DNA of 64,000 nt. Origin: Symsagittifera roscoffensis (lineage: Eukaryota; Xenacoelomorpha; Acoela; Convolutidae). The notes beneath the pieces were generated by a model. It saw only the letters and a program-made list of their open reading frames with translations, ran no database searches and had not been told where the DNA came from. Position 1 is the stretch's first letter, and each line of letters starts with the position of its first letter. Location: positions 37,702,686 to 37,766,685 of the forward strand of contig NC_087067.1 in the NCBI RefSeq assembly GCF_963678635.1. The letters are read 5' to 3'. The position numbers were made by a program, and so were the translations under genes. Of the stretch, positions 32,914-45,206 are shown piece by piece.

Positions 32914-33375
32914 GACAAAATTGTTCGTATCAAGGCGAAGACTTGAACATTATAACTGCTTTTAAAGGTATATGTTATAGTGATCGCTTCAAAAAAGATG
33001 AAGTTTTCAAAAAAAAAAAACGGAATATTTCAAATTTTGGTTGAGATTTGTTTCTGAAATGTTTGGTTTCTGGCATTATGTCCAATAGACCGAAAAACAT
33101 GCCTCAGCTCATTGAAAAACGACTTCTACCACTGATTAAAACTACCAAATCGGGCTAGTCGGCAATCTTCCAGCCCCATAACTTTGCAAAAAATATATTA
33201 ATGCAATATTTTTTTTATTTGAGCTTAGAACGACAAAACTGTTCAAATGATTTTAAAATGTCCAAATTTGCTAGTTGTCATAATTTGCTAGTTTGTCAGC
33301 GGGCACAAAGAATTCACAAAATTTACATCGAGCACAAAGATTCCGTTACTTTCTTCGAAAGTTGGATCAAACACC
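32914..33375 (+). mobile_element. Hairpin-ended non-autonomous element, copy 3 (diverged)
   Basis: The left end is AATGACAAAATTGTTCGTATC, AAGGCGAAGACTTGAACAT and ACTGCTTTTAAAGG. The right end is CGAGCACAAAGATTCC, then CTTTCTTCGAAAGTTGGATCAA. Both hairpins have mismatches. The body, about 460 bases, is noncoding. It abuts the glycoprotein-like remnant. Confidence 0.5.
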
Positions 33376-34458
33376 TATTCAAACAAACCTGCGCTCTAAC
33401 CGTTAAGTTAAGATATTACAGTATTGTGGCAAGCAACAGGGCAAGCAACATTTTTTTTATATTCATATACATTAAAACGAACTGTAAAAGTCTTGAACGG
33501 GATATTCATAGTTTTTGTAACAGGCCTTTGATAAAATCTACAAATTCAAAAGGCACAAAGAGCTTTACTTAATAGGTGAGTATAGAAACTTTGCATATAA
33601 ATACAACAAGCACGGGTTCGGGGCTGGGCGGGACCCTCAAAGTTGTATATATGAAACGCTATCAACCGCTCCTTCTGGATACCAACCGTCCAACGTTTAT
33701 CTTAGCTGTTAAATACCCTACTCGAATACATCCCCAGACTTTTGAGCGCCAATCCTAGCTCGGATAAAATATGAAGCAAAAGCACTCTGTTAGCTCATTT
33801 TTATTTGTTTTTTTTCGAATTCTAAACCCTCAATTTATTTTTTTCCTGATTTTTTTCGCAGCTACTTTATCGATGTGAACCAATTAAGAGACAACCAATT
33901 AATCATCTTCAACACTTAGAAATCCTATAACTTTTTTGAATAAAGGAGTAAATAAAGATCTCAAATGCTGATTAAACGCTCAAGCTGGTATAAATTATTG
34001 AATGCAATTAACTTCTAAACGCGAAGGGACTTTATGAAAGTGAAGTTCAAAAAAAAGTAAAAGAAATGAACAAAAAATAGACATTGATTAGCATGCTTGC
34101 GGATTCCGATGACATTTTATAGAATCCATTGACAAAACAGTAAAATACTCTGGAATTCAATGACAAATGCTGGAATTCAGTGAATTTTATTTGAATTCGC
34201 TCCATCTGAAAAAGCATGTTTGCACGTGGAATCCATAACAGATTTGGCTATTCATTTTTCTCTAAGTCCACATTGTCTCTAGATTTTCAATTGCTCTAGA
34301 TTGCAATTACAATTCTGGTGTTTGATCAAGAGTCTTTCGCGATTCTTGCAATTCTTTGTTTCGCCGTAGAAAACTCTGCAGAATTCAGTGACAATATCCA
34401 TGGAATCTGAACCGTTAAACAAATATGCAGGCTTAGTGTTGTAATGTTGTTTGTCAGT
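33376..34458. other. Spacer downstream of acyltransferase
   Basis: Frames are short. From 34100 to 34410 a degenerate word (GGAATTCAGTGACAA and variants such as GAATCCATTGACAAA) recurs about five times at irregular spacing. No poly(A) signal for the acyltransferase was seen close to its stop codon. Confidence 0.4.
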
Positions 34459-36546
34459 CTATAGAAGCTTGAGGCGGCGCAACTCCGATAACAAGACTGG
34501 CAACTTATTTTTCGCGAATGGCTTAGAAATATGTTCAGCGTCCTGGAAAATTGGAACCCCCTCATACAGAGCTGAAAATACACGCGGTTCGGGGGTTTCG
34601 CCAATAAATAGAGGTCCCATGTCAATATAATGAAACTTGGGATACTTCTTTGACATCTCTTTGTAAAACTCTCGCAGAAACGACACCCCAGGTTCTTCAT
34701 AAAGTGTCATTGGGCAGATTTCTGAGGTGTTTGAAGCCTGCTTCTCTAGTTTTTTCAAACAAGCTATCACACCTCTGAACTTGGGAAGCTGATGCATAAT
34801 CATAAAGACTGGGTGAGTGAAAGGGATCACGCTTTCTATGAACTTCGGAATTTCAATACGTAAGACTTGTTGCCAAAATCGCTGTTGTTTTCGAGCAGAT
34901 ATTTCAGAACCATGATTGGAAAATTTGACATTCGCTGTATGCAAGCTCCTTGTGAAATATAAAGAGATTTCAGTTTTGTTTTCCTGAATGTAAGCTAAGG
35001 CCTTACGTGCGATAGTGTTAGGGTCCTTTTTCAGTGCACCCTCTATTTGCTCACCTGCACCGAGAGACCAGCTGTAAACTGGGAAAAAAGGGGCTCCCGC
35101 CTGGCCAAAACTTCCGTACAACGCTTTGATTCCACATGTTTCATGCAACTCTCGGAACAAGCTACTCCAGTGGTAGGAGTAAGAGTCGCCAGCTACGAGG
35201 ATGCCTAAGTCTTTCGGAAGGTATCCGCATAGTTTCAAGAGCTCTTTGTCAAGTATCATCCCGTTTTGAAGTGCTTCTGTATTTATCGCTGCTATATTTC
35301 CATTAAGTAGTGGTGTAGCTCCCATTTGAGTCGAGACACCGGTGCAAAAATAATTTCCAAGAGTAAAACTTAAATCAAGCGACAGAAATTGGTTCAGAAG
35401 AATGGGCTGAAAACTTGTCAGCACAATGAAAACCAACAGCGTTTTAGAGTAAGTCAGATTTTTACAGTAAATTTTAACCGGCTCTTCAATAAAGGTGTTT
35501 ATGAAATTAGCAATAGCAAGTGTGAAAAATAACACTGAAGCCGGTCTAATTAAACCGTTCACTGGGAGAATTGAATTAATGTCTCCAAGTTTAATGAACG
35601 GTAAGTGAACAAGATACATCCCATAGGAAAGTTTTCCAACGAAACAAAGAAAATTATTGTGGAAAACATAACTCTTAAAAACATTATTTTCTGAAGAAAC
35701 TTCTAGTGAAGTTATCAGCATAAATGTAAGTAGCGCAGTGGAAAATCCTAAAAACAGGGGACTGGTTTTTGGCATTGCAAGCAGACCACATAAACTAATC
35801 AGAACAAATAAAGATAGGCAATCTGCAAATTGTCCACAAAAACTTTTTACTTTTTTCGGAACCTTAAAACATCTTCCTTGAAATATAAGAAGCATAATTG
35901 AATTAATAGAGCCCAAACTGAATTGGTACACTCTGCCCCAAGATGAAAAATAGGACACCATTTTAGAGCCGACGTATAATTCAACGTTAACAGCCATGAA
36001 GACAAACGTGAAAGCCAGAAAAAAGACAAGTAACAGCCAGTGTTTATTTTTACATATGTGAGACACTATTAAAAGGAAGAGGGGAAAACAAGCGTAGAAT
36101 TGTTCCTCAATGGACAGAGACCAAAAGTGAATGACCGGACTCTGGTCAGAACCTTCATTGGTAAAGTAATCCAGGGCAATCTCAAGTCCATGCCAGTTTT
36201 GGTAGTATAATGAAGACGCTATGAAAGATTTTTTATGCATTAAGACATACTTAGGTAACTCCGTACACCGAAAAAGAATTGCGGTGACGTTTAGAACGGC
36301 AGCCGAAGCAGGAAAGAGTCGAATGAAGCGTCGGCAGTAGAACCTCTGGAAGTCCACGCGACCGGATTCAAGTATCTCGCGTAAAAGGATCGACGTGATA
36401 AGAAACCCAGACAGCACGAAAAACACGTCGACTCCGATCCACCCATTTTCCATATATGGAACATTGCAGTGAAAAAGTATGACAGCCATACATGCCATGC
36501 CTCGAATTGCGTCCAAGTGCTTTCGATATGCCAATTTTTCCAACAT
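34459..36546 (-). CDS. OafA-type membrane acyltransferase with SGNH domain (intronless)
   Basis: A single 695-codon frame with ATG at 36546 and TAG at 34459. The N-terminal half is an acyltransferase-3 domain: HLDAIRGMACMAVILFHCNV at about residues 9-28, then NGWIGVDVFFVLSGFLITSI, and HFWSLSIEEQFYACFP near residue 140. About ten hydrophobic segments follow. The C-terminal half is SGNH-like: GILVAGDSYSYHWSSL holds the GDS motif and DAEHIS near the end supplies the Asp-x-x-His pair. Such proteins move acyl groups, often acetyl, across a membrane onto sugars. Bacterial OafA has this two-domain form and nematode OAC proteins are relatives. The lack of introns beside spliced neighbours fits a retrocopy or horizontal origin, but the codon and base composition resemble the host. 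Confidence 0.88.
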   Translation of the reverse strand: MLEKLAYRKHLDAIRGMACMAVILFHCNVPYMENGWIGVDVFFVLSGFLITSILLREILESGRVDFQRFYCRRFIRLFPASAAVLNVTAILFRCTELPKYVLMHKKSFIASSLYYQNWHGLEIALDYFTNEGSDQSPVIHFWSLSIEEQFYACFPLFLLIVSHICKNKHWLLLVFFLAFTFVFMAVNVELYVGSKMVSYFSSWGRVYQFSLGSINSIMLLIFQGRCFKVPKKVKSFCGQFADCLSLFVLISLCGLLAMPKTSPLFLGFSTALLTFMLITSLEVSSENNVFKSYVFHNNFLCFVGKLSYGMYLVHLPFIKLGDINSILPVNGLIRPASVLFFTLAIANFINTFIEEPVKIYCKNLTYSKTLLVFIVLTSFQPILLNQFLSLDLSFTLGNYFCTGVSTQMGATPLLNGNIAAINTEALQNGMILDKELLKLCGYLPKDLGILVAGDSYSYHWSSLFRELHETCGIKALYGSFGQAGAPFFPVYSWSLGAGEQIEGALKKDPNTIARKALAYIQENKTEISLYFTRSLHTANVKFSNHGSEISARKQQRFWQQVLRIEIPKFIESVIPFTHPVFMIMHQLPKFRGVIACLKKLEKQASNTSEICPMTLYEEPGVSFLREFYKEMSKKYPKFHYIDMGPLFIGETPEPRVFSALYEGVPIFQDAEHISKPFAKNKLPVLLSELRRLKLL

Positions 36547-38039
36547 TTTTGCAATTTTCGATTCAGTCTCACATTACTTGGACGCAAAAACAATAAATTC
36601 TAGAAATGAAAAATAAAAGTATATGGTTGCGATTGTGGTAAATTCTTTCATGTTGAACGGTTGGTTTATTTTTATGAATGGGTAAACTAGACTTATCGAT
36701 ATTAATTCCTTTAAAATGGCAAGTTTTCCACCTGTTTCTTTTTCAGAGAACGCAATGTACACGACGACATGCTGTCTCACCTTTAAAACTGAATACTTCT
36801 AGAATGGGGAGATGTTAGCGGAAGATGATTCACATTAAATCTGCTGTAATTCAATCGCATATAACGAACATAAATGGGTCAAATTTCAAATTGAATTTAA
36901 AAAATGGATCCAGTATCACACGAAGGGCTTAGCCTTATCAAGACTTATGATTTCAGAAATATTTGACGAAAATGATTGTCAGAATCACAAGAAAACTCTA
37001 TCATCTCTTTTTACCAATATTTTGGAAACTTCATTGTGTGAAAATTTACGCAGCTTATCCTAGTTTTTTTGTTTATAATATTTAATTAAAAAGTTGTCAA
37101 TTTTGTACAAACGAAGCCGCAACCATTTTTTTTTCAATTTTTAGGCAAGCTTATCTCCATAAACTGCCAAAAAAGATGAAAAAACTTCTTTTTGGTGATC
37201 TACCGGCTTTCGAACATTCGAATTGTGTTTTGTTCATTTTTCATTTCACGGAGATGAAACTACAAAAGTCGCAGACTGTGTAAGTAGCGCAAATTGTTTT
37301 GACAGAGTTTTTGAATTGAAGTTAAAAAATCGAACTTAAATTTGTTACAAAGTTGCTGTATATTTTCCCCATTTTTTCGTTGTTTTCTTTTAGCTAGTAA
37401 GAGAGGGCTGAACTGTTTAATTGGTTTTTGAAATAGTTCGAGTTTGTACAAATAATGCAAAAAATTGAGAATCTATTAGATTGATAACTAATTCTGAAGT
37501 TTCTAACAGTACTGACAAGAACTGGGTTTGCAATTTATTGTAGAAGCTTTATTGAAAGGGTCTCAAAGAATCATGTATAAACAAATAAAAATAAATTAGT
37601 TTGATGCTAAAAACAGTTGAACGATTTTACACCTATTTTTGGCCTTTTTTGGTACCTGCAGTTTTAAAAGAGTTTTGAATACATCTAAACCATTATTCAT
37701 TATGTTATTTCTTTTAATATCAAATGTAGTTTTTCTTTCTAATTTTCAAAATTTTCAAAAAACTGCAGTAAAACATTTACTTGTCGGTTGTTCAATGATA
37801 TATTGAACTAATTCGTAAATCCATTAGGATTAAAGAGAAGGATAATTGAATTGAAAAATCCTTTTAGCAAAAAGTCATTCAGTTCGTTAGTTTTCCAAAC
37901 CCTGCTGGAAAGTTTTCTTAACAAAATGCTACAGAACACTCAATTGAGCAATCATTCATTTTAAAAAATTAAAATTAAAAAAACTTTATATTAGCTTAAC
38001 CAACTATTTGAACTATTGCTGTTTTGATTAGTAGTTGAG
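36547..38039. other. AT-rich spacer, no gene recognised
   Basis: It contains short frames only (largest 68 codons at 36574-36780, minus, with no motif). It probably holds the promoter of the acyltransferase. No TATA box of convincing position was identified. Confidence 0.4.
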
Positions 38040-40560
38040 TTCCAAGAAGTCCAACTAAATTGAGTTCATTTACAAGTTTCTCAGTGCTGGTAGTCTGGCA
38101 AGTAAAACTGAGCAAAAAATTTTCTGGGAAAAAACTTCTTCCGACTTTGTAAAGTAGCCGTAAGATTGAAACGAAGACATGTCAAAGCATTAGGTTTGAA
38201 TCAAATAACCGTTTTGGGTTGACAAAAACAAAATCGATAAAACAAAAAAGCAATATGAACGTAGAGGTTATCATGCATATTTGAGTTAAAATGACGATAG
38301 AACTGGAAAAATATTAGAGAGTACGAAAGATAACGAATCCGTGACGTAATAAATCCGAAGATTGAAAACAGAGAATAGTCGTGTCTTTGGGTGAGTCTTA
38401 GATTTTTAAGAAAAATTTTGTATCACAAAATCTGCTGTCCCAAATAATCATCGGTTTTTGTTATTCAAACAATTTAAGTCGTATTTCAAACATTGAACAT
38501 TAAGAAATGTAATTCAGTGTCCAGTTAAACCAAATTAAATTTGCTATACTTTTGATTTTTTATATTTGTTTTTTGTTTTTGAATTCCGACCGATTGCGTT
38601 TAAACTAAAATTATCATTTTACGCTTATGTTTCAATTTAGGAAGTGGAAATTTTATTTTACTCCATTTAAATGAGGTTTCAGCCCCTTTTGGGAATACAA
38701 TGTTTGAAAAATGGTATCAAATTTGTATAAAAACCACTAATAAATCCATTATAGAGCGGTAAGTAGAATGAATTACTTAGGCTATCTTGAGTTGATCTGT
38801 AAATTCTGTTCAAAAAATGTGGTGAAAAAATCATTGTTAATTGAATCCATTCTCGAGTTTGTCAGCGCTGGTGTTATGAAAATTAGTCTGATTAGAATTA
38901 ATTTTTGGCAACCCTCGAAAAGTTTTGACAACCTCAGAAATTATATGCCTTATACGGGTTTTTACTGATTTGCCTAATTTTGGGCTGAAAACTATTCTGT
39001 GAGATAAAATCTTCCCATTTCCTTAAATACTCGGAACAGTTAAGCAAACTCTTGCAAACTCACAAACCAAGTTATGTTTTAATATTTTTTTGGTCAATTT
39101 TGTGTAGACAAAACAAAGCTAAACGAGTAAAACAATGGAAAAGCACTTTAACCGAACAAAAACTTGCAAGTACAGATACCTACAAATTTTTACTGAGGCA
39201 TTGAGCAAAAAAACATGTCTCAAGCTGATACTTTCCCACTTCACAAGGTAGTCGGAATGATGATATCGAACCTTGAAAAGTTAAAAATCTAAGGTTTGAT
39301 ATTGAGCCCATTTTGCGCAGATAAAACAAGGCGCAAACAGTACAGCAGTAAATAAGTAATGCAATCGTAGAGATAATTATGTATACTCATAAAGAATTGG
39401 CGACACATATGAAAAATCAATTGTCGGTACGAGAGATAACGGATCTGAGACGTTATGAGTCCGACCAATGAAAACGGAAATTATTTTTTTGTTCGAGTTT
39501 TTGTTTTTTTTTAAATTTTTTTTACCCACATCATCTGGTACCCCATTTTATCATCGCGATTTATGATATTGAAGCTTTTTTGGCCGCAAATCAAACAAAT
39601 TTAAATGTTTTTGAAACAAGCACCTCAATGTCAGATAAACGCATACAAAATTTATGATATTTATGCTAAATCCGAGCGAAAGAAGTTTATGAGCAGGCTT
39701 AACTTAATTTCAAATTCAATATCATTATTCAGTTTAGTTAATTAAGTAAAACTACTTTAGAAAAAACAAAATTTCCAAGTGTCTGTTAGCTCTTTCTTGA
39801 GAATTTAGAAATTTGAAAAATACCACAATAATGGTATAAGACCGCTTACATCAGTAAACTGTTTTACTAAATTAATTTAGCCATTTAAAATTGATGTGTA
39901 GAGCGTGTAAGTTCTAAACAAAAATCAATTTAAAATGTCTCCAATGCGGAAAAACGGTAGAAAAGGATCAGTTTTGGGTAATCCTCAAAATTTTTGACAG
40001 CCCTCAGAAAAGATATCATACCACATTTAACATCTGGCGACTGAAAATGAGCAAAAAAAACGTATTAAAAATAGAAACATGTTTTGAAAAAATGAGTATA
40101 ATCTCTTCCCATTTCGTAAAATATTCGGAATGATAAAACAAAATTTTGATACGTCAAAACTTCAAGTTTTTATCTTTGGTCCATTTCGTGTAGACAAAGT
40201 ATGGCAAAAGCGGAATAATAGTGAAAAAAATTCATATATCACAAGAGATAATGAAGCATAACCATATTGAATTTACAACACAGTTGTATAAAATGTTAAT
40301 GGGTACAAGAGATAAGAGATCCCATGCGTTATTAATCACCCCATTTAAAAACGAGGAATTAATCACGCCACAAAAAAAAACGAGATTAATTTTGCCTTTG
40401 AGTGAATTTTAGTTAACAATTTTTGATCTTACAAAATCTGAAGTCCCAAATAGTCATCATATTTGGCCGAGTGATCTATGATATTGCAGAGACTTCCAAA
40501 TGCATTTCTAACAACTTTAAAAACTTTTTGATTAGGATATATTGTTTGAATTAATCCACT
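38040..40560 (+). repeat. Degenerate ~0.8-1.1 kb tandem repeat, about three copies
   Basis: Ordered landmarks recur. CAGTGCTGGTAGT or related words appear at 38078, 38858 and 39947. A CTTCCCATTTC...TCGGAA box is at about 38147, 39009, 39228 and 40104. TACGAGAGATAACGGATC or variants are at about 38318, 39429 and 40308. CCCAAATAATCATC or variants are at 38440 and 40446. The unit length varies through insertions, including a partial extra copy near 39000. No coding capacity is seen. Confidence 0.6.
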
Positions 40561-40594
40561 TTTTAAAATGTTCTTGCTGAACTTCATGTTCCAG

Positions 40595-40930
40595 CTTTGC
40601 AGAAGCTCGGGCTTTATGTTGGGGCTTTCGAGATATATGTTCAAACTTTATAGTATTAAATGCAGACTTTTCAGTATCACGTTGCAAATTTATGCTCAGA
40701 CTTTGCAGATTTTATGTTTTGACTTGGCCGACTTATCTTTAGATTTTGTAACTTTAAATTTTTGACTTTGCAGAAGTATGTTCAGACTTTGCAGACTTAT
40801 ATTCAGACATTGCAGACTTTTTGTGTCAGACTTTGTAACTTTAAGTTTTTGACTTCGCAGACGTATGTTCAGACTTTGCAGACTTATGTTTAGACAATGC
40901 AGACTTATGTTCAGACATTGAAGACTTTTA
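40595..40930. repeat. 21-bp minisatellite (CAGACTTATGTTCAGACTTTG type)
   Basis: About 14-16 imperfect units, mixing CAGACTTTG, CAGACTTATGTT and GTAACTTTAAGTTTTTGA variants. The array directly follows the large tandem repeat. Confidence 0.75.
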
Positions 40931-41074
40931 CCTGCGTTATGACTATGAATCGGTCCCAATGCGAATTGATTCAGAATTTTCAGCACGGTCAGTTTTTACA
41001 GTGATGTTGAGGCAGTGAAAACAAAATTGTCCCAAATTACGGATAATTTTATCGAATGCGTAAATAATTATGGT

Positions 41075-41492
41075 AGAACAAGACTGCTCGTATCAAGGCG
41101 AAGTTTTGAAGGTTTCGATTGTATTTTAATTAATCTCCAATAGTTTTTGGTAAATTAGATTTTGGCAAAACTATGAAGTTTAAGCTTAACATATTATTAA
41201 ATTTTTGGTGGTGAAATTTGAGTCCTGTATGGAAATAATGAAGTCAATTAGCTTATTGCCTCAATTCATTTCGGAACAAATTTGTAGTGAGGGATAATTC
41301 TTCAACGTTGAATATAAAACGAGCAGTTTAGACAGATTCTGATGGGAAATTGTAGTGGTGTGCATAACCCGCTGGGCCCATGCAGGTCAAGGGCTTGATC
41401 CCCGAGAGATAAATTAGTTTTATGAAACTAGTTTTAAAAAAACTCCCCGAATATACTTATTTCTCATTTTTTGTCGAAGGTCGCAACAATCA
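41075..41492 (+). mobile_element. Hairpin-ended non-autonomous element, copy 4 (diverged)
   Basis: The left end is AGAACAAGACTGCTCGTATC and AAGGCGAAGTTTTGAAGGTT. The right end is CTCCCCGAATATACTTATTT, then GTCGAAGGTCGCAACAA. Inside it, at about 41365-41408, lies a tRNA-like stretch with a GGGCTTGATCCCC B-box-like word. The hairpins are degraded. Confidence 0.45.
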
Positions 41493-43510
41493 CCAGCTAT
41501 TTTCTACAATTTAAACGTTATGTTCATTCAAAATTTCGGTACGTAATTATGCTTTTGGAACAGCTGGTAAGTCAATTAATTAAGGTGAAAAAAAGGCGAA
41601 TAGGCTACAAAAAGCCAAAACTTGCCTACAATAAAAACGTTTCAAAATTTCGTCAAAGTTATTACTGATATAGAAAAAAATCCAATCATGAAATGAAACC
41701 AAGAAAATGCGCACACTGTAAGCAACAATTCCTGTTATTTTGGAATTCCTTTTCTTTTCAAAATTTTTTTTATCCGTTTGGTGGTTCCCACTAATTTTTT
41801 TGTATCATTTTTTGTCCAAAAAGTATCTCTCTTTTTTAGAAAACTTTTTGGCAAAAGTTTTTTGACTCAAACTATAGAGAACTGATTGACAATTTAGTGA
41901 AAAATTGTAAAGTTGGCTTTTTCAAAAAAAATCATATTTTAGTCGAATATTAAAAATTGACTGAACATTTTATATGGAAGTAGCAAAGACTATCAGTAGT
42001 TCAAATGAGAAAATGAACTTTTTCCGCTCGAGTAACATTTCACGCAGTAATGCCAAAGTTCATTTTTTCAAGAAAAATCAGAAATCCACGATTGGTTTAT
42101 TGATTGATGTCACTTCGCTGAAGATGGAAAGACAATTTAAATAAACTAACCTTCGCCCATATCGTTTCAGTAGTTCCAGTCTGGATATGCAGGTTGAAGG
42201 TAAGGTAACGAAGACAGCTTTTTATAAGTCTTAAGAGGTCAAAGACATAGTTTTTGACAAAATTAGGGGAATTAAAAATAAAAGATGAAATGAACGTCAT
42301 CGTTTCATGAGAGATAAAATAACCCAAAATGAAGGATTATGCAATGTAAGAGTGTATGAAGGGCAGAACAGTACGGACGTTATGGTCAGTCTACTCTATA
42401 AAATTAGGTAATTGAAAATATTTTGTTACTGCAATTGGGATGCACAAACAGGTAGATCAGTCAAAGGCGTATAAATTGGATGAAGTGGGGAATTTTGGGA
42501 GCGGGAGTGGAGCGTTAAGGATTGCCTTGGTAAAGTCTTTCGTATGAATGTTTTCTAAAGTGACTTGAAATCATTCAAAACGAATTTATTCTATCTTTGT
42601 TATTTTTGAAAGTATTACAATCATTGGTTTCGTCAATTATTTTGTCAAGTTCGACATTGGAGTTATGTTTAACTAGTTAATTAGTTCAGGAAGTGAAAAG
42701 AACGTATGTCAAAGACGGTGAAGATCCAGGTATTTTTCCAGCTGAAAAACTTTGCTTATATATACTGTCAAAAAATTGATGCAGGGTTAGTGTTTGATTT
42801 TCAAGGAGTAAGTGTTCAACCAATTTCATCTTTGTGCACACTGCCTTGACGCATAGATTCGAACTTTGAGAGCCTCAATAAATATTTGGGAGCAGTGTGG
42901 GATCAAACTTTTATGACTAAGTTAGCAGTTTTCAAACCAGTAACGAAGCAAAAAACGATCCTACGCAAAATATAATTTTCGACTTGACCTCAAGATAATA
43001 ATATCTTTCAGACAATATTCAAAATTTTTGTTTAAAAACAATTAAATAGTCGAATAAGGACTGTACAAAAAATCTTGAGGCGACTGTACAATTGGTCTCA
43101 AGCGACGATTCGCAGCTGTTTCAAAAAAGACAATTTGCACCAAGCGCTAACTCGTAGCAAAAAACAATTAGCAGCAAAAAAACTGTGAGACAACTAATTG
43201 ATGCGAACTAAACACAAAACTTTGTTGTGGCTGTGGGGGGTTTAAACCCAGCGAGCAATCAAAATTTTTAATTTAGTACCAGTTATGAGCTAAGTTCAAT
43301 TTTGAAATGAATTATCAGTAAAAATAAGAGATATTGAACGCGAGTAGCATCTAGAACACCTTTGTTTTGTTTCATGCGTTTCAAATTTCTCTTGCAAATC
43401 ATTACACTTACTGCCATGCCTCCAAAGTTTCTCACGATCGAGCGAGGAAAACAGACAAACCGCGAGGAAATCAGCAGATGACTTAGTCAGTATATCTGGA
43501 TAATATGGTC
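41493..43510. other. AT-rich spacer, no gene recognised
   Basis: The largest frame is 76 codons (42097-42327, minus) without motif. A GGGTTTAAACCC palindrome at about 43237-43248 resembles a degraded B-box context. Confidence 0.4.
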
Positions 43511-43728
43511 ACAAAAATATTGCATGCGAGGGAGAAGTTAAAAAAGCGCTAGCTTCAACTTTCAAAAATAAAGTTTTCTAATTTTTTATTATTTTAAAAT
43601 GTTAATTAGCATAACATACAAAAATATTGCATGCTAGGGAGAAGTTAAAAAAGCGCTAGCTTCAACTTTCAAAAATAAGGTTTTTCTAATTTTTTATTGT
43701 TTTAAAACGTTGAATTAGCATGACAGGA
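43511..43728. repeat. 107-bp tandem duplication
   Basis: Two nearly identical units start with ACAAAAATATTGCATG at 43511 and 43618. Both contain AAAAAAGCGCTAGCTTCAAC and end in AATTAGCAT. They differ at only a few positions, so the duplication is recent compared with the other repeats here. Confidence 0.85.
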
Positions 43729-44285
43729 AAACGTTTCTTTGGGGGGAAACTGGCCATACCCAACGGAACAAAAACAGGGTGGATTTTTAACGACTGGTGT
43801 ATTTTCAACGACTGGGTGTATTTTGGAGCCATCGAATGTTTTTTTTTGGCCTGTTATAAAACTGTAAGTTTACAGATCTAAATTGCTATCAAACAGAAAA
43901 AAAGCAATAGTAGAGCCTCTCAGGATCATTTACGTGGAAAACACTGGAGATATTTGCCTCGAAACTTTTCTAGGTCCTAAGAAAAAGTTACTCGCCAGAA
44001 CTGTGTAACGGCAACGAGCAATTAATTAATTCCACCCCCACTCAATCAATAAAAGACAATGCCGTGCCTCTGGGGTTAAGAAGACCATTAGGGGAGATAT
44101 TTTACTCCTTTTGATCCGGGGTCAGATAACAAAGACCATATGTTAAAATTTTCCACCGACGATCAACACAGTCTGGAACGCAGATGGGACATTTAAAGAA
44201 AACCCCGCGTTAAATTTTCGTTTTTTCTTTCAATTCTTGTTGTGGTTCACGATCAAATTCTTTCTTTAGTCTTCTTTCGTTTCAG

Positions 44286-44800
44286 AACAAAATTGAAGAG
44301 CAATACATCCGGGCTTTCAGACAACTCGAAGAAATCAATCCAGGACTTGGGCCCCCACAGATTGTGGTAGATTTTGAGAAGGCTTCAATTAACGCGTGTC
44401 TGAAGGTTATCAATGGAGTAACTATCATAAGTTTCTTCTTTCACTTAACTCGAGATCGGATTAGCACCAGTTTATCGAGAAGGTATAAAAATTAGGCTGC
44501 TTCTAAACTCATTCACTGCTCTGCCTCTAATACTTCAGCTCGACTTTGAAATCGGCATGACTGCTTTATGCTATGAAACTTCTGACAAAAGTTACGAGTC
44601 CCCCTTACTTGATTTTTTGATTGTTTTTAATCAAGTTTAGTTGAAACCCTCCTCCAAGGACGCGGGTGGGTTGGCAAATTCCCTATTTCCTTTTGGAATC
44701 AGTTTGAAAACGCCGAAATTGGAAGACAGAAAACCAACAACTCGGTCGAGTGATGGCATACGGCCTTCCAGATGGGTTTATTCAACTCCTGACAAAAAAA
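44286..44800 (+). pseudogene. MULE-type transposase remnant
   Basis: The plus-strand peptide EEQYIRAFRQLEEINPGLGP, PQIVVDFEKASINACL and SFFFHLTRD matches the core of Mutator-like (MULE) transposases, where DFE-x-A and C/F-x-F-H are conserved. After a stop near 44490, further pieces follow: LPLILQLDFEIGMTAL, then GRGWVGKFPISFWNQFENAE, and TNNSVE followed by TGA and WHTAF. The TGA stands where the family has glycine in VEGWH. Stops and a frame change make it inactive. Ends and target-site duplications were not found. Confidence 0.7.
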
Positions 44801-45147
44801 AAGTATGTCGGAGTACAAATTGGTTAGAATGACTGCCTGAGAATATGCTGCCAAGGTGGCAAATTACCAAATAAATTCAAGTCAGATTAGTTGAAGTCCT
44901 TTAACATTATAGCAACAATAGTACTTTCAAGCAGCTTGAGGGCCTCTTGTTCAGTTTTGTTTATTTTTGTTTCTTTTTTTTAAATTTAACCCTTTCATCT
45001 CGTTTCTTTTGATCTGATCAACAATTTTACCGCTTTTATATGTCGCTTGCTACGAGTCTAGTGCTGCGAATAGTAGTTTTTTTTACAAATGCTACGAACA
45101 GTCGCTTGCGACGAATTGTCGCTGGCCACGATTTATCGCCATGCCTA

Positions 45148-45206
45148 AAAAAACACTCTAAGCTTAATATTTGCGCACTTTCTTCGAAATTCGGATCAAC
45201 ATAACA
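45148..45206 (+). repeat. Solo right end of hairpin-ended element family
   Basis: AAAAAACACTCTAAGCTTAA, TATTTGCGCACTTTCTTCG and AAATTCGGATCAACA follow the family right-end consensus with a few changes. Just upstream (45040-45140) the word GTCGCTTGC(G/T)ACGA recurs three to four times. Confidence 0.5.
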
